A stretch of 64,000 bases of DNA from assembly GCF_017876545.1 (NCBI RefSeq), contig NZ_JAGIOD010000001.1, positions 2,356,001 to 2,420,000 of the forward strand, read 5' to 3'. Below the pieces are notes generated by a model. It saw nothing but the letters and a program-made list of their open reading frames with translations, made no database searches and was not told the origin of the DNA. The DNA comes from Brachybacterium sacelli (lineage in GTDB: Bacteria; Actinomycetota; Actinomycetes; Actinomycetales; Dermabacteraceae). Below are positions 24,401 to 33,664 of this stretch, piece by piece. The translations under genes were made by a program, and so were the position numbers. Position 1 is the stretch's first letter. Each line of letters starts with the position of its first letter.

Positions 24401-25843
24401 ATGCTGCAGATCACGGCACGGGAGATCGCCGACATCACCGGCGGTCGACTGGTGGCCGGTGCCACCGGGGACGAGCTCGTCACCGGGACGGCCCGCATCG
24501 ACTCCCGCGACGTCGCCCGGGGGGACCTCTTCGCAGCCTTCCTGGGCGAACGGGTCGACGGGCACGACTACGTCGGCGCCGCGCAAGAGGCCGGGGCGGC
24601 CCTCGCCCTCGTCGCCCGCGAGACCACCGTCCCCGCGGTGCTGGTCGCGGACGTCCGCACCGCGCTGTGGGACCTCGCCCGTGCGCAGCTCGAGCGCGCC
24701 CGGCAGGAGAACCCCGAGCTGGTGGTCCTCGCGATCACCGGCAGCGCCGGCAAGACCGGCGCCAAGGACCTGCTCGGCACCATCCTGCGCACCGCGGGGG
24801 AGACGATCGCGCCCGCCGGCAGCTTCAACAACGAGCTGGGCCTGCCCCTGACTGTGCTGCGGCTCGGCGCCGGCACCCGATTCCTCGTCCTCGAGATGGG
24901 CGCTCGCGGGATCGGCCACATCGCCCAACTCACCGACATCGCCCGCCCTGACATCTCCCTGGTCCTCAACGTCGGCAGCGCCCACCTCGGCGAGTTCGGC
25001 AGCGTCGAGGCGATCGCCCGCGCCAAGGGCGAGCTGGTCGAGGCGCTCGCCCCCGAGGGTCGCGCCGTGCTGAACGCCGAGGACCGCCTGGTGGCCGGCA
25101 TGGCCGGCCGCAGCGCCGCCCCCGTGCTCACCTGGGGGTTCACCACCGGTGACGTGCGCGGTCAGGACCTCGCCCTCGACGACGACGCCCGGGTGAGCTT
25201 CACCCTGGTCGTGCCCGAGGGCCTGCAGACCCTGCGCGGCGAGCCGATCGGGGCCGGCAGCTTCCCGGTCCGACCGGACCTGCTGGGCGAGCACCAGGCC
25301 GCCAACGTCCTGGCCGCTCTGACCGCCGCGCTCAGCGCGGGCGCCGACCTCGCTGCCGCGACGGCCGCCCTGGACGGTGCGAAGCTCGCGACCGGGCAGC
25401 GCATGGAGGCGCTTCGCGCCGGGGGAGCTCTGGTCATCGACGACGCCTACAACGCCAATCCCGACTCGATGCGCCAGGCGCTGAAGACCCTCGCTCACCT
25501 CGGGCGCGGCCATCGCACCATCGCCGTGCTCGGCGAGATGCTCGAGATGGGACCGGACTCCGTCCGCCTGCACGACGAGATCGGCCGCCTCGCGGTGCGC
25601 CTGAACATCGGCCAGCTCTACGTGGTCGGAGACGGCGCCGCCCCCATCCACCACGGCGCCAGCCTCGAGGGGAGCTTCGGCGGTGAGTCCGAGTACCTCG
25701 ACACGGTGGACGAGGCGCTCGCCGTGCTGAAACGGGTCGTGGCCCCTGGCGACGTGGTGCTCCTGAAGTCGTCCCGGGACGCCGGCCTCCGGCAGATCGC
25801 ACGCCCCCTGATCGAGCACCTGGGACGGGGTGAGGACGCATGA
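24401..25843 (+). CDS. murF: UDP-MurNAc-tripeptide:D-Ala-D-Ala ligase
   Basis: Adds D-alanyl-D-alanine to complete the UDP-MurNAc-pentapeptide. The 480 residues contain the N-terminal DSRDVARGDLFAAF motif, P-loop GSAGKTG (114-120), SFNNELGLPLT and the C-terminal DDAYNANPDSM motif diagnostic of MurF. It starts 2 nt after the murE stop and overlaps mraY by 4 nt. Confidence 0.96.
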   Translation: MLQITAREIADITGGRLVAGATGDELVTGTARIDSRDVARGDLFAAFLGERVDGHDYVGAAQEAGAALALVARETTVPAVLVADVRTALWDLARAQLERARQENPELVVLAITGSAGKTGAKDLLGTILRTAGETIAPAGSFNNELGLPLTVLRLGAGTRFLVLEMGARGIGHIAQLTDIARPDISLVLNVGSAHLGEFGSVEAIARAKGELVEALAPEGRAVLNAEDRLVAGMAGRSAAPVLTWGFTTGDVRGQDLALDDDARVSFTLVVPEGLQTLRGEPIGAGSFPVRPDLLGEHQAANVLAALTAALSAGADLAAATAALDGAKLATGQRMEALRAGGALVIDDAYNANPDSMRQALKTLAHLGRGHRTIAVLGEMLEMGPDSVRLHDEIGRLAVRLNIGQLYVVGDGAAPIHHGASLEGSFGGESEYLDTVDEALAVLKRVVAPGDVVLLKSSRDAGLRQIARPLIEHLGRGEDA

Positions 25844-26940
25844 TCGCGATCATCATCGCGGGCGCCGCCGCCCTCGTCCTGTCCATCGTCGGCACCCCGC
25901 TGTACATCCGGCTGCTGGTGAAGAAGCGCTACGGCCAGTTCGTCCGTGACGACGGCCCCACCTCCCACGCCACCAAGCGCGGCACGCCGACCATGGGCGG
26001 CGTGGCCATCATCCTGGCCACGCTCCTCGCCTACGGGCTCTCCCACCTGCTGACCCAGACCTGGCCGAGCGTCTCGGTGCTGCTGGTGCTGTTCCTCATG
26101 GTCGGCCTCGGAGTCGTCGGCTTCCTCGACGACTACCTCAAGATCTCCCAGCAGCGCAGCCTCGGTCTGCGGCCCCGCGCGAAGCTCATCGGCCAGTTCC
26201 TGGTGGCCACCGCGTTCGCGGTGCTCGCCCTGCTGTTCCCGGACGGCACCGGCAACACCCCTGCCTCGACCAAGCTCTCCTTCGTCCGCGACATCGACTG
26301 GCTCGACCTCGCCTTCGGCGGTTCGGTGGTCGGCTTCATCCTCTTCGCGATCTGGGCGAACTTCCTGGTCGCCGCCTGGTCCAACGGCGTGAACCTCACC
26401 GATGGGCTCGACGGGCTCGCCAGCGGCGCCACCATCATCTTCACGGCCACCTATCTCGTCATCTCCTTCTGGCAGTGGCGCCAGGTGTGCAACGTCGACC
26501 TCGACGCCGGGGGAGTGGTGCACTGCTACGCCTCCCGGGACCCCTTGGACACGGCGGTGCTGTGCGCCGCGATCATCGGCGCCTGCGTCGGGTTCCTGTG
26601 GTGGAACACCTCGCCCGCGAAGATCTTCATGGGCGACACCGGCTCCCTCGCGCTCGGCGGCGCGATCGCGGGACTGACCATCGTCTCGCGCACCGAGATC
26701 CTCGGCGCCATCATCGGCGGCCTGTTCGTGGTCATCTCGGCGTCGGTGATCATCCAGGTCGGCAGCTTCAAGCTCACCGGGAAGCGGGTGTTCCGGATGG
26801 CCCCGCTGCAGCACCACTTCGAGCTCAAGGGCTGGAACGAGGTCACCATCGTGGTGCGCTTCTGGATCGTCGCCGGCATCCTCGCGGGCATCGGCCTGGG
26901 CATCTTCTACCTCGACGCCCTGCCGAGGCTCACCTCATGA
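25840..26940 (+). CDS. mraY: Phospho-N-acetylmuramoyl-pentapeptide transferase
   Basis: Integral membrane enzyme that transfers phospho-MurNAc-pentapeptide to undecaprenyl phosphate to make lipid I. The 366 residues carry about ten membrane helices and the conserved motifs GTPTMGG, FLDDYLK, the NLTDGLDGLA loop, and APLQHHFELKGW near the C-terminus. ATGA overlaps join it to murF and murD. Confidence 0.97.
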   Translation: MIAIIIAGAAALVLSIVGTPLYIRLLVKKRYGQFVRDDGPTSHATKRGTPTMGGVAIILATLLAYGLSHLLTQTWPSVSVLLVLFLMVGLGVVGFLDDYLKISQQRSLGLRPRAKLIGQFLVATAFAVLALLFPDGTGNTPASTKLSFVRDIDWLDLAFGGSVVGFILFAIWANFLVAAWSNGVNLTDGLDGLASGATIIFTATYLVISFWQWRQVCNVDLDAGGVVHCYASRDPLDTAVLCAAIIGACVGFLWWNTSPAKIFMGDTGSLALGGAIAGLTIVSRTEILGAIIGGLFVVISASVIIQVGSFKLTGKRVFRMAPLQHHFELKGWNEVTIVVRFWIVAGILAGIGLGIFYLDALPRLTS

Positions 26941-28433
26941 CCAGCCAGGACGCCGAGCGCAGACCCTGGCCCGGGCTCGACGTCTCCGGGCTGCGGATCC
27001 TGGTCACCGGGTTCGGCGTCTCCGGGTACGCGGTGGCCGACCAGACCATGCAGCGCGGGGCCCGGGTGCTCGCCGTCGACGGCGCCGACACCCCCGAGAT
27101 CCGCGAGCGCGCCCAGATCCTCGAGGTGCTCGGCGTCGAGGTGCGCCTGGGCGTGGAGCACACTCTCGCCCTGCCGGAGGACCGCGAGATCGACCTCGTG
27201 ATCACCTCGCCCGGCTGGCGCCCCGCCCAGCCCCTGCTGGCCGCAGCGGCCGACGCCGGGATCCCGGTGTGGAGCGAGATCGAGCTCGCCCGGCGCATGC
27301 AGAGCGCCGACGGCCCCGCCTGGCTCGCCGTCACCGGCACCAACGGCAAGACCACCGCGGTCACCATGCTCGAATCGATCCTCCAGCACGCGGGCCTGCG
27401 CGCTGTCGCCTGCGGCAACGTCGGGCTCCCCGTGATCGAGGCCGCGCTGGATCCCGAGGGCTTCGACGTCCTCGCGATCGAGCTGTCGAGCTTCCAGCTG
27501 CACTGGACCCGGCACCTGGACTGCGAGGCCGCGGTCGTGCTGAACGTCAGCGCCGACCACCTGGACTGGCACGGCGGCGCCGCGGAGTACGCCCGTGCCA
27601 AGGGCCGAGTCTTCGACGGCGTGCGCACCGCCTGCGTCTACAACACCGCCGACGCCATCACGCGGGAACTGGTCGAGGAGGCCGACGTCGTCGAGGGCGC
27701 CCGCGCCGTCGGGCTCACCCTGGGACCGCCGGGGCTCTCCGAGATCGGGGTCGTCGACGGGATGCTGGTCGACCGTGCCTTCCTCACCGAGCGTCGCACT
27801 TCCGCCGCCGAGCTCGGCAGCCTCGAGGACCTCGCGCACCTGGGTCCGCAGGGCGCCGGGCCCCATGTCGTGCTCGACGCCCTCGCCGCCGCCGCGCTGG
27901 CCCGCGCCCACGGCGTCCGGGCCGTGGCCGTGCGCGACGGGCTGCGGGCCTACCGGATGGGCAGTCATCGCGCCCAGCTGCTCGCTACCCACGAGTCCAT
28001 CGCCTACGTCGACGACACCAAGGCCACCAACCCCGCCGCCGCGGCCGCCTCGCTGCGGGCGGCCGAGCGGATCGTGTGGATCGCCGGCGGGGACGCCAAG
28101 GGCGCGGACCTCGACGAACTGGTGGAGGCGGTCCGCGACCGCCTGGTCGGGGTGGTGCTGCTCGGGTCCGACGAGCGGCCCTTCACCGCCGCCCTGGCGC
28201 GACACGCCCCCGAGGTCCCCGTCCGCCGCATCGATCCGGGTGACACTGGCGACGTCGCCGGGCGCTCCCGACTCATGGAGGACGCGGTGCGGGCCGCACG
28301 ATCCCTCGCCTCCGCCGGGGACGTGGTGCTGCTGGCACCGGCCGCAGCCTCCATCGACCAGTTCCGTGACTACGCGGAACGGGGGGACCTGTTCGCGGCG
28401 GCCGTCACCCGACTGCCAGGAGCGAGCACATGA
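26937..28433 (+). CDS. murD: UDP-MurNAc-L-alanine:D-glutamate ligase
   Basis: Adds D-glutamate to UDP-MurNAc-L-Ala in the cytoplasm. The 498 residues have an N-terminal Rossmann segment (ILVTGFGVSGYA), P-loop TGTNGKTT (133-140), the ELSSFQL motif, the SADHLDWH loop and the C-terminal DDTKATNPAA motif of MurD. The ATG at 26937 overlaps the mraY stop; the long open frame upstream of it is a shadow of mraY. Confidence 0.96.
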   Translation: MTSQDAERRPWPGLDVSGLRILVTGFGVSGYAVADQTMQRGARVLAVDGADTPEIRERAQILEVLGVEVRLGVEHTLALPEDREIDLVITSPGWRPAQPLLAAAADAGIPVWSEIELARRMQSADGPAWLAVTGTNGKTTAVTMLESILQHAGLRAVACGNVGLPVIEAALDPEGFDVLAIELSSFQLHWTRHLDCEAAVVLNVSADHLDWHGGAAEYARAKGRVFDGVRTACVYNTADAITRELVEEADVVEGARAVGLTLGPPGLSEIGVVDGMLVDRAFLTERRTSAAELGSLEDLAHLGPQGAGPHVVLDALAAAALARAHGVRAVAVRDGLRAYRMGSHRAQLLATHESIAYVDDTKATNPAAAAASLRAAERIVWIAGGDAKGADLDELVEAVRDRLVGVVLLGSDERPFTAALARHAPEVPVRRIDPGDTGDVAGRSRLMEDAVRAARSLASAGDVVLLAPAAASIDQFRDYAERGDLFAAAVTRLPGAST

Positions 28434-29860
28434 CGATCGAGGAGACCCGTCGCGATGCCCGACGGTCCACCGGCGTCGTCCGCCCCGACGAGGAGCAGCC
28501 CCTCGGCAACATCGGCACCCGCGTGCGCGAGGGCGTCGGGGGCTGGCTGCGGTCACCGGCGCTGGACTTCTACGGACTCCTCGTCATCGGGACGCTGCTG
28601 ATCAGCGTCGGGCTGGTGATGGTGCTGTCCTCCACCGCGGTGCTGAACATCTCCCGCGGTGACTCCGGCTACTCCGGGCTGCTGCGCCAAGGCACCTTCG
28701 CGGCCATGGGGCTGGTGCTGCTCGTGGTCACCGCCTGCCTCCCCCCGTCGTTCTATCGCAAGGCCGCCTGGCCGCTGCTCGGGCTCGGCATCGCGCTCCA
28801 GTCGCTGGTGCACACCCCGCTCGGTGTCGCCGTCGACGGAAACCGCAACTGGATCTCGGTCGGAGGGCAGACCCTCCAGCCCTCGGAGTTCCTCAAGCTC
28901 GCCCTGGCGGTGTGGCTGGGAGCCCTGCTGGCGACCAAACGGCCGCTGCTGCACAAGCCCTTCCATCTGATCGTCCCGCTGCTCCCGGGAGTGCTGGTCT
29001 CCCTCGGCCTGGTGATCCTCGGGCACGATCTCGGCACCACCTTGGTGATGGCCATGCTGGTGGCGGCGGCCGTGTGGGTCGCCGGCGTGCCGCGCCGCTG
29101 GTTCATGGCCGCCGGCATCGCCGGCCTCGCCGGGGTCATCGCACTGACCATCACCAGTTCCAACCGCATGTCCCGCATCGAGAACTGGATGCACGGCACC
29201 TGCGAGGGCGACTCCTGCTACCAGGCGGAGCAGGGACTGATGGGCCTGGCCGAGGGCGGCTGGTGGGGCGTCGGACTCGGGGAGTCCCGCCAGAAGTGGG
29301 GGCGCCTGCCCGCGGCCGAGGACGACTACATCTTCGCCATCATCGGTGAGGAGCTCGGCCTCATCGGCACCCTGGGCGTGCTGGCCCTGTTCACCGTGCT
29401 CGCCCTGATCATGTTCCGCATGATCACCCGCATCGACGACCACTTCATGCAGATCACCGTCGCCGGCATCAGCGCCTGGCTGCTCGGACAGGCCTTCGTG
29501 AACATGATGGTGGTCACCGGGCTGATGCCGGTGATCGGGGTGCCGCTGCCGTTCATCTCCTCCGGCGGCTCCGCCCTGCTCGCCTCGATGACCGCCCTCG
29601 GCCTGCTGCTCTCCTTCGCGCGCCGCGAGCCCGGCGCACCCGAGGCGATCAGCGCCCGCATGGGCTCCGTACGACGCTCCATCAGCGTCCTGCCCGCGCC
29701 CCGCGACACCGCTGCTGAGGACCGGCCGAAGCGTGCGAAGAGAGCGAAGAAGCCCAAGCCTGCCACGAAGCGCAAGCCGGCCAAGAAACCCAAGCCGGCC
29801 CGGAGAACGAAGCGCGCGCAGCGCTCGACCCGCCCCTCCTCGTCCCGAAGGACCCGATGA
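28430..29860 (+). CDS. ftsW: Septal peptidoglycan polymerase FtsW
   Basis: SEDS-family glycosyltransferase that polymerises lipid II at the septum with FtsI. The 476 residues begin with a cytoplasmic segment of about 45, then ten membrane helices with the motifs GGQTLQPSEFLKLA, GHDLGTTLV, PAAEDDYIFAIIGEELG and the PFISSGGSALL loop. The unusual part is a C-terminal cytoplasmic tail of about 45 residues with 23 Lys/Arg and repeated KPKPA units. The murD and murG genes overlap it by 4 nt each. Confidence 0.95.
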   Translation: MTIEETRRDARRSTGVVRPDEEQPLGNIGTRVREGVGGWLRSPALDFYGLLVIGTLLISVGLVMVLSSTAVLNISRGDSGYSGLLRQGTFAAMGLVLLVVTACLPPSFYRKAAWPLLGLGIALQSLVHTPLGVAVDGNRNWISVGGQTLQPSEFLKLALAVWLGALLATKRPLLHKPFHLIVPLLPGVLVSLGLVILGHDLGTTLVMAMLVAAAVWVAGVPRRWFMAAGIAGLAGVIALTITSSNRMSRIENWMHGTCEGDSCYQAEQGLMGLAEGGWWGVGLGESRQKWGRLPAAEDDYIFAIIGEELGLIGTLGVLALFTVLALIMFRMITRIDDHFMQITVAGISAWLLGQAFVNMMVVTGLMPVIGVPLPFISSGGSALLASMTALGLLLSFARREPGAPEAISARMGSVRRSISVLPAPRDTAAEDRPKRAKRAKKPKPATKRKPAKKPKPARRTKRAQRSTRPSSSRRTR

Positions 29861-30945
29861 CCGCCGAGGCCCCCCGCATCCTGCTCGCCGGGGGCGGCAG
29901 CGCCGGACACGTGTCCCCGCTGCTCGCCACCGCCGCCCAGATCACCCGCCGCACCCCGGAGGCCGAGGTGCTCGTGCTGGGCACCCCGGACGGCCTCGAG
30001 GTGGACCTGGTGCCCGCCGCCGGGTACGAGCTGCTCACGATCGAGAAGGTCCCCTTCCCCCGGCGACCGGACGCGGCCGCGCTGCGCTTCCCGCGGCGGT
30101 TCGCGGGCACGCTGGGTCAGGTCCGCTCGATCCTGCGCGAGCGGGAGATCGACGTGGTGGCCGGCTTCGGCGGGTACGTGTGCCCACCGGCCTATCTTGC
30201 CGCCTTCTCCGCGCGGCGGCCCGTGGTGGTCCATGAGGCCAACCGCCGGCCGGGACTGGCGAACCGGCTCGGCGCTCGGCGGGCCGCCGCGGTGCTGACC
30301 GCCTTCGACGGCTCCTCCCTGCCCGGGGCCCGCCGCATCGGCATGCCGATGCGAGAGGGCATCGCCCACCTGGACCGCGGGGCCCGCCGCCGTGACGCCG
30401 TCGCAGGCTTCGGCCTCGACCCCGACCGGCCCGTGCTGCTGGCCACGGGTGGCTCCCTCGGCGCTCAGCGGCTGAACGCCGCCGTCTCGGCGGCGGCCGA
30501 GGAGTTCACCGTCGCCGGTGCCCAGATCCTCCACGTCACCGGTCGCGGCAAGGCCGAGGGCGTGCGCGAGCACCCCGGTTACCGGGTGGTGGAGTACGTC
30601 AGCGCGATGGAGGACGCCTACGCCGCCGCGGACCTCGCCCTGACCCGCTCCGGCGCCGGCACCGTCAGCGAGCTCACGGCCGTCGGACTGCCCGCCGTGC
30701 TGGTCCCGCTGCCGATCGGCAACGGTGAGCAGGCCCTGAACGGTCAGGAGATGGTGGCCGCGGACGGCGCCCTGATGGTGCCCGATGGCGAGCTCGACGC
30801 CGACCACCTGCGCAAGACCGTGCTCCCGCTGCTCCAGGACGAACCGCGCCGCCGGGCCATGGCGGAGGCGGCCCGCGCCTTCGGCATCACCGACGCCGCC
30901 GAGGTGATGGCGGACGTCGTGACCGGCATCGCACGACGCGCCTGA
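29857..30945 (+). CDS. murG: UDP-GlcNAc transferase MurG (lipid II synthase)
   Basis: Peripheral membrane GT28 glycosyltransferase that adds GlcNAc to lipid I, giving lipid II. The 362 residues have the N-terminal GGGSAGHVSPLLA loop, GFGGYVCPP, HEANRRPGLANR, and the UDP-GlcNAc-binding region ending with LTRSGAGTVSELTAVGLPAVLVPLP. The ATG overlaps the ftsW stop. A 35-nt gap with a promoter-like hexamer separates it from murC. Confidence 0.96.
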   Translation: MTAEAPRILLAGGGSAGHVSPLLATAAQITRRTPEAEVLVLGTPDGLEVDLVPAAGYELLTIEKVPFPRRPDAAALRFPRRFAGTLGQVRSILREREIDVVAGFGGYVCPPAYLAAFSARRPVVVHEANRRPGLANRLGARRAAAVLTAFDGSSLPGARRIGMPMREGIAHLDRGARRRDAVAGFGLDPDRPVLLATGGSLGAQRLNAAVSAAAEEFTVAGAQILHVTGRGKAEGVREHPGYRVVEYVSAMEDAYAAADLALTRSGAGTVSELTAVGLPAVLVPLPIGNGEQALNGQEMVAADGALMVPDGELDADHLRKTVLPLLQDEPRRRAMAEAARAFGITDAAEVMADVVTGIARRA

Positions 30946-30968
30946 CCCGGCCCCCGAGATCTGCCGAC

Positions 30969-30981
30969 TACGGTGAACACA
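30969..30981 (+). promoter_or_regulatory. Predicted internal leaderless promoter of murC
   Basis: TACGGT at 30969-30974 ends exactly 6 nt before the murC ATG, in a 35-nt gap within an otherwise tightly overlapping operon. No Shine-Dalgarno sequence is visible. It suggests that murC-ftsQ can be transcribed independently. Confidence 0.5.
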
Positions 30982-32507
30982 TGACCTCCCCCGTCCGCCC
31001 GACCGGCCCGTCCACGCCGCGCACGATCCTGCGCCCCGGGCCCGTCATCACCCAGGCCGCCTGGCCCAGCGACCGTGAGGTCCGCGGCGTGCACGTCGTC
31101 CGGATCGGTGGCGCCGGCATGTCCGCCGTCGCCCGCCTCGCGCTCGAGGCGGGGCTGGCCGTGAGCGGGTCCGACTCCCAGGACGGCCAGTTCATCGCCC
31201 CGCTGCGTGCGGGGGGCGCCCGGATCGGGATCGGCTTCGACGCCGCGCTGCTGGCCGAGGACGTCGACGTCGTCGTGGTCTCCACGGCGGTGCGGGCGGA
31301 CAACCCCGAGGTGCTCGCCGCCCGCGAACGGGGGATCCCGGTCGTCCACCGCGCCGCGGCGCTGGCCGGACTGCTCGGCGGGCGGGAGCTGGTCGCCGTC
31401 GCCGGCACGCACGGCAAGACCTCCACCACCGGGATGGCGGTGATGGCGCTGCGCGGAGCCGGGGAAGACCCCGCCTGGGCTCTCGGCGCGGCAGTCCCGG
31501 ACCTGGGCCGCAATGCCGGTTTCTCCGCCGGGGCGGGAGCGGACGGACCGCCGCCCCCGATCGCGGGCACCGCCGTGATCGAGGCCGACGAATCCGACGG
31601 CTCCTTCCTCGCCTTCGCCCCGCGCGCCCTGGTGGTCACCAACCTCGAGCCCGACCACCTCGACTTCCACGGCGACGCGGCCACCCTCACCGCCGCCTTC
31701 GACGCGCTGGTCCGGCAGCTCCGGCCCGGCGGGACCCTCGTGGTGTGCGCCGACGATCCCGGGGCCCGCAGCCTGGGGGAGCGGGCCGCCCGGGACGGGA
31801 TCTCCGTGGCCACCTACGGCGCCGACGCGGAGGCCGACTGGCGGGTGCTGAGCGAGCGCGGCGGGGCCGGGGGCGCAGAGGTCGAGCTGGAGACCCCGCA
31901 CGGCCGCCTGCACCTCGAACTGTCCGTCGCCGGTCACCACAACGTGCTCAACGCCCTCGGCGCCCTGGCCGCCACCAGCGTCTCCGTCCCGGAGACTGAG
32001 CTCGTCGCCCTCGCCGCGGGGCTGTCCGCCTTCCGCGGCGCTTCCCGTCGCTTCGACGTGGCCGGGGTGGCGGGAGACGTCACCGTCGTCGACGACTACG
32101 CCCACCATCCGCGGGAAGTCTCCGCCACCCTCGCCGCCGCCCACGGCATCGTCGAGGCGCAGCAGCGCGGAGGGCGCGTGCTCGCGGTGTTCCAGCCCCA
32201 CCTGTTCTCCCGCACCCGCGACTTCGCCGCGGACTTCGCCGCGGCGCTCGCGACCGCGGACCGCGCCTGGGTGATGCCGGTCTATGCCGCCCGCGAGGAT
32301 CCCGACCCGGGCATCGATGCCCGCACCATCACCGATCACCTCGACGGTCACCGGGTCCGCCCCCTGAGCGATCGCGAGCAGGTACCCTCCGCGGTGCGCG
32401 AGGTCGCCCGCCCTGGGGACCTGCTGCTGATGCTCGGCGCCGGGGACGTCGTCGAGACCACCCCCGCCGTGATGGCCGCCCTGGACGCCCCGCGGGAGCA
32501 GGCCTGA
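30981..32507 (+). CDS. murC: UDP-MurNAc:L-alanine ligase
   Basis: Adds the first stem-peptide residue to UDP-MurNAc. The 508 residues show the Rossmann-like VVRIGGAGMSAVARLAL motif near residue 40, P-loop GTHGKT (142-147), DESDGSFL, NLEPDHLDFHG and the C-terminal DDYAHHPREVSATL motif that distinguishes MurC. It shares one base with ftsQ (TGATG). A leaderless promoter supports this start. Confidence 0.96.
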   Translation: MTSPVRPTGPSTPRTILRPGPVITQAAWPSDREVRGVHVVRIGGAGMSAVARLALEAGLAVSGSDSQDGQFIAPLRAGGARIGIGFDAALLAEDVDVVVVSTAVRADNPEVLAARERGIPVVHRAAALAGLLGGRELVAVAGTHGKTSTTGMAVMALRGAGEDPAWALGAAVPDLGRNAGFSAGAGADGPPPPIAGTAVIEADESDGSFLAFAPRALVVTNLEPDHLDFHGDAATLTAAFDALVRQLRPGGTLVVCADDPGARSLGERAARDGISVATYGADAEADWRVLSERGGAGGAEVELETPHGRLHLELSVAGHHNVLNALGALAATSVSVPETELVALAAGLSAFRGASRRFDVAGVAGDVTVVDDYAHHPREVSATLAAAHGIVEAQQRGGRVLAVFQPHLFSRTRDFAADFAAALATADRAWVMPVYAAREDPDPGIDARTITDHLDGHRVRPLSDREQVPSAVREVARPGDLLLMLGAGDVVETTPAVMAALDAPREQA

Positions 32508-33445
32508 TGGCCCGTCGTCCCACGGCCCCGCGTCCCCGGCCCGGCACCCGTCGGGCCGCCCCGACGTCGGCCCCCGCCCCGCAGGACCCCGCACCCCGGC
32601 GGGGCGCCCCCGTCGGTCGCGCGCGCCCGGCACCCGCCCCGTCCGAGCCCGCCGCCGCGGGTCCCGACCCGGGTGAGGACGGCGGCGGTGGCGGCGGGCG
32701 CGTGGTCCAGGCCGCCGGCCGCTTCCGCGAGCTGGTCGCCGGGCGGCCCTGGCGCCGTCGTCGCCGCGCGATCCTCGCCACCGTCGCCGCCACGGTCCTG
32801 GTCCTCGTCGCCGGTCTCGCCGCCGCGGTCTTCCTGCCGGCCCTCCAGGTCCAGCAGGTCACGGTCTCGGGCCTCGACTATGTCGAGGAGGGCGACGTGC
32901 AGGCGGCGATCGAGCCCCACCGCGGCGACAGCGTGCTGCTGCTGCCCAGCTCCGACATCGCCGCCGACGTCGCCGAGGTGCCGGGGGTCCGCGACGCGAA
33001 GGTCGAGCGGGCCTGGCCCGACGGCGTCCGCGTGAGCGTCACCGAGGCCACCCCGGTGGGGACGCTGACCCGGACCGACGGTTCCACCGCGGTGATCGAT
33101 GCGCAGGGCCGGGAGCTGCCCGAGGCCGCGTCCGAGGCAGCGGGGTCGGAGCTGGTGCCCCTGACCGCCGACGGCGGCGCCGCGGACCCCGAGGGCGCGG
33201 CGGCGGCCATGAGCGAGGTCCTGGCGAGCATGCCCGAGTCCCTCCGGGGCTCGGTGGAGAAGATGACCGCCACGAGCGCGAGCGATGTGCGCTTCGTCCT
33301 CTCCCTCGAGGACGGCGGCACCCGCACGGTCGTGTGGGGCGACGCCGCCGATGCGGAGCTGAAGGGAAAGGTCGTGCAGGCGCTGGTCGCCGAGCCCGGC
33401 ACCGAGATCGACGTCTCCTCCCCGGTGGCCCCGGTGACCCGCTGA
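32507..33445 (+). CDS. ftsQ: Cell division protein FtsQ
   Basis: Bitopic divisome protein linking FtsL/FtsB to other division factors. The 312 residues have a long Pro/Ala/Arg-rich cytoplasmic N-terminus (about 80), one membrane helix (about 87-110), a POTRA domain beginning near VQQVTVSGLDYVEEGDV, and the FtsQ domain with VERAWPDGVRVSVTEATPVG. The start overlaps the murC stop by one base. A 219-nt gap with promoter signals separates it from ftsZ. Confidence 0.93.
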   Translation: MARRPTAPRPRPGTRRAAPTSAPAPQDPAPRRGAPVGRARPAPAPSEPAAAGPDPGEDGGGGGGRVVQAAGRFRELVAGRPWRRRRRAILATVAATVLVLVAGLAAAVFLPALQVQQVTVSGLDYVEEGDVQAAIEPHRGDSVLLLPSSDIAADVAEVPGVRDAKVERAWPDGVRVSVTEATPVGTLTRTDGSTAVIDAQGRELPEAASEAAGSELVPLTADGGAADPEGAAAAMSEVLASMPESLRGSVEKMTATSASDVRFVLSLEDGGTRTVVWGDAADAELKGKVVQALVAEPGTEIDVSSPVAPVTR

Positions 33446-33509
33446 GGGTGGGTGGGTGAACCTTTCCACCCTTCCTCCGCGCTTCAGGGCCGACACGCGC
33501 CCTTTGTAT

Positions 33510-33538
33510 TTGCGTGGACGTGCCCGCGTCCCTAGCGT
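33510..33538 (+). promoter_or_regulatory. Predicted ftsZ promoter
   Basis: TTGCGT (33510-33515), a 17-nt spacer and TAGCGT (33533-33538) lie 127 nt before the ftsZ start. Transcription should begin near 33545, giving a leader of about 120 nt that contains the stem-loop at 33571-33589. Confidence 0.5.
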
Positions 33539-33570
33539 CAAAGGAAAGAAGAGGCGCTCCGAAGTCCAAA

Positions 33571-33589
33571 CCTCAACTCGAGGTTGAGG
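33571..33589 (+). other. Stem-loop in the ftsZ leader
   Basis: CCTCAAC (33571-33577) pairs with GTTGAGG (33583-33589) across TCGAG. It sits about 75 nt before the ftsZ start in the predicted leader. Alternative pairing of AACCTC with GAGGTT is possible, so it might switch structure or act as a protein site. Confidence 0.45.
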
Positions 33590-33664
33590 GTTTCGGCAGT
33601 CGATGACCAGGCACGACGCAAGGCCCCTCGTCCCAGTTGAACGACAAGAGCAAGGACCCCAAAC

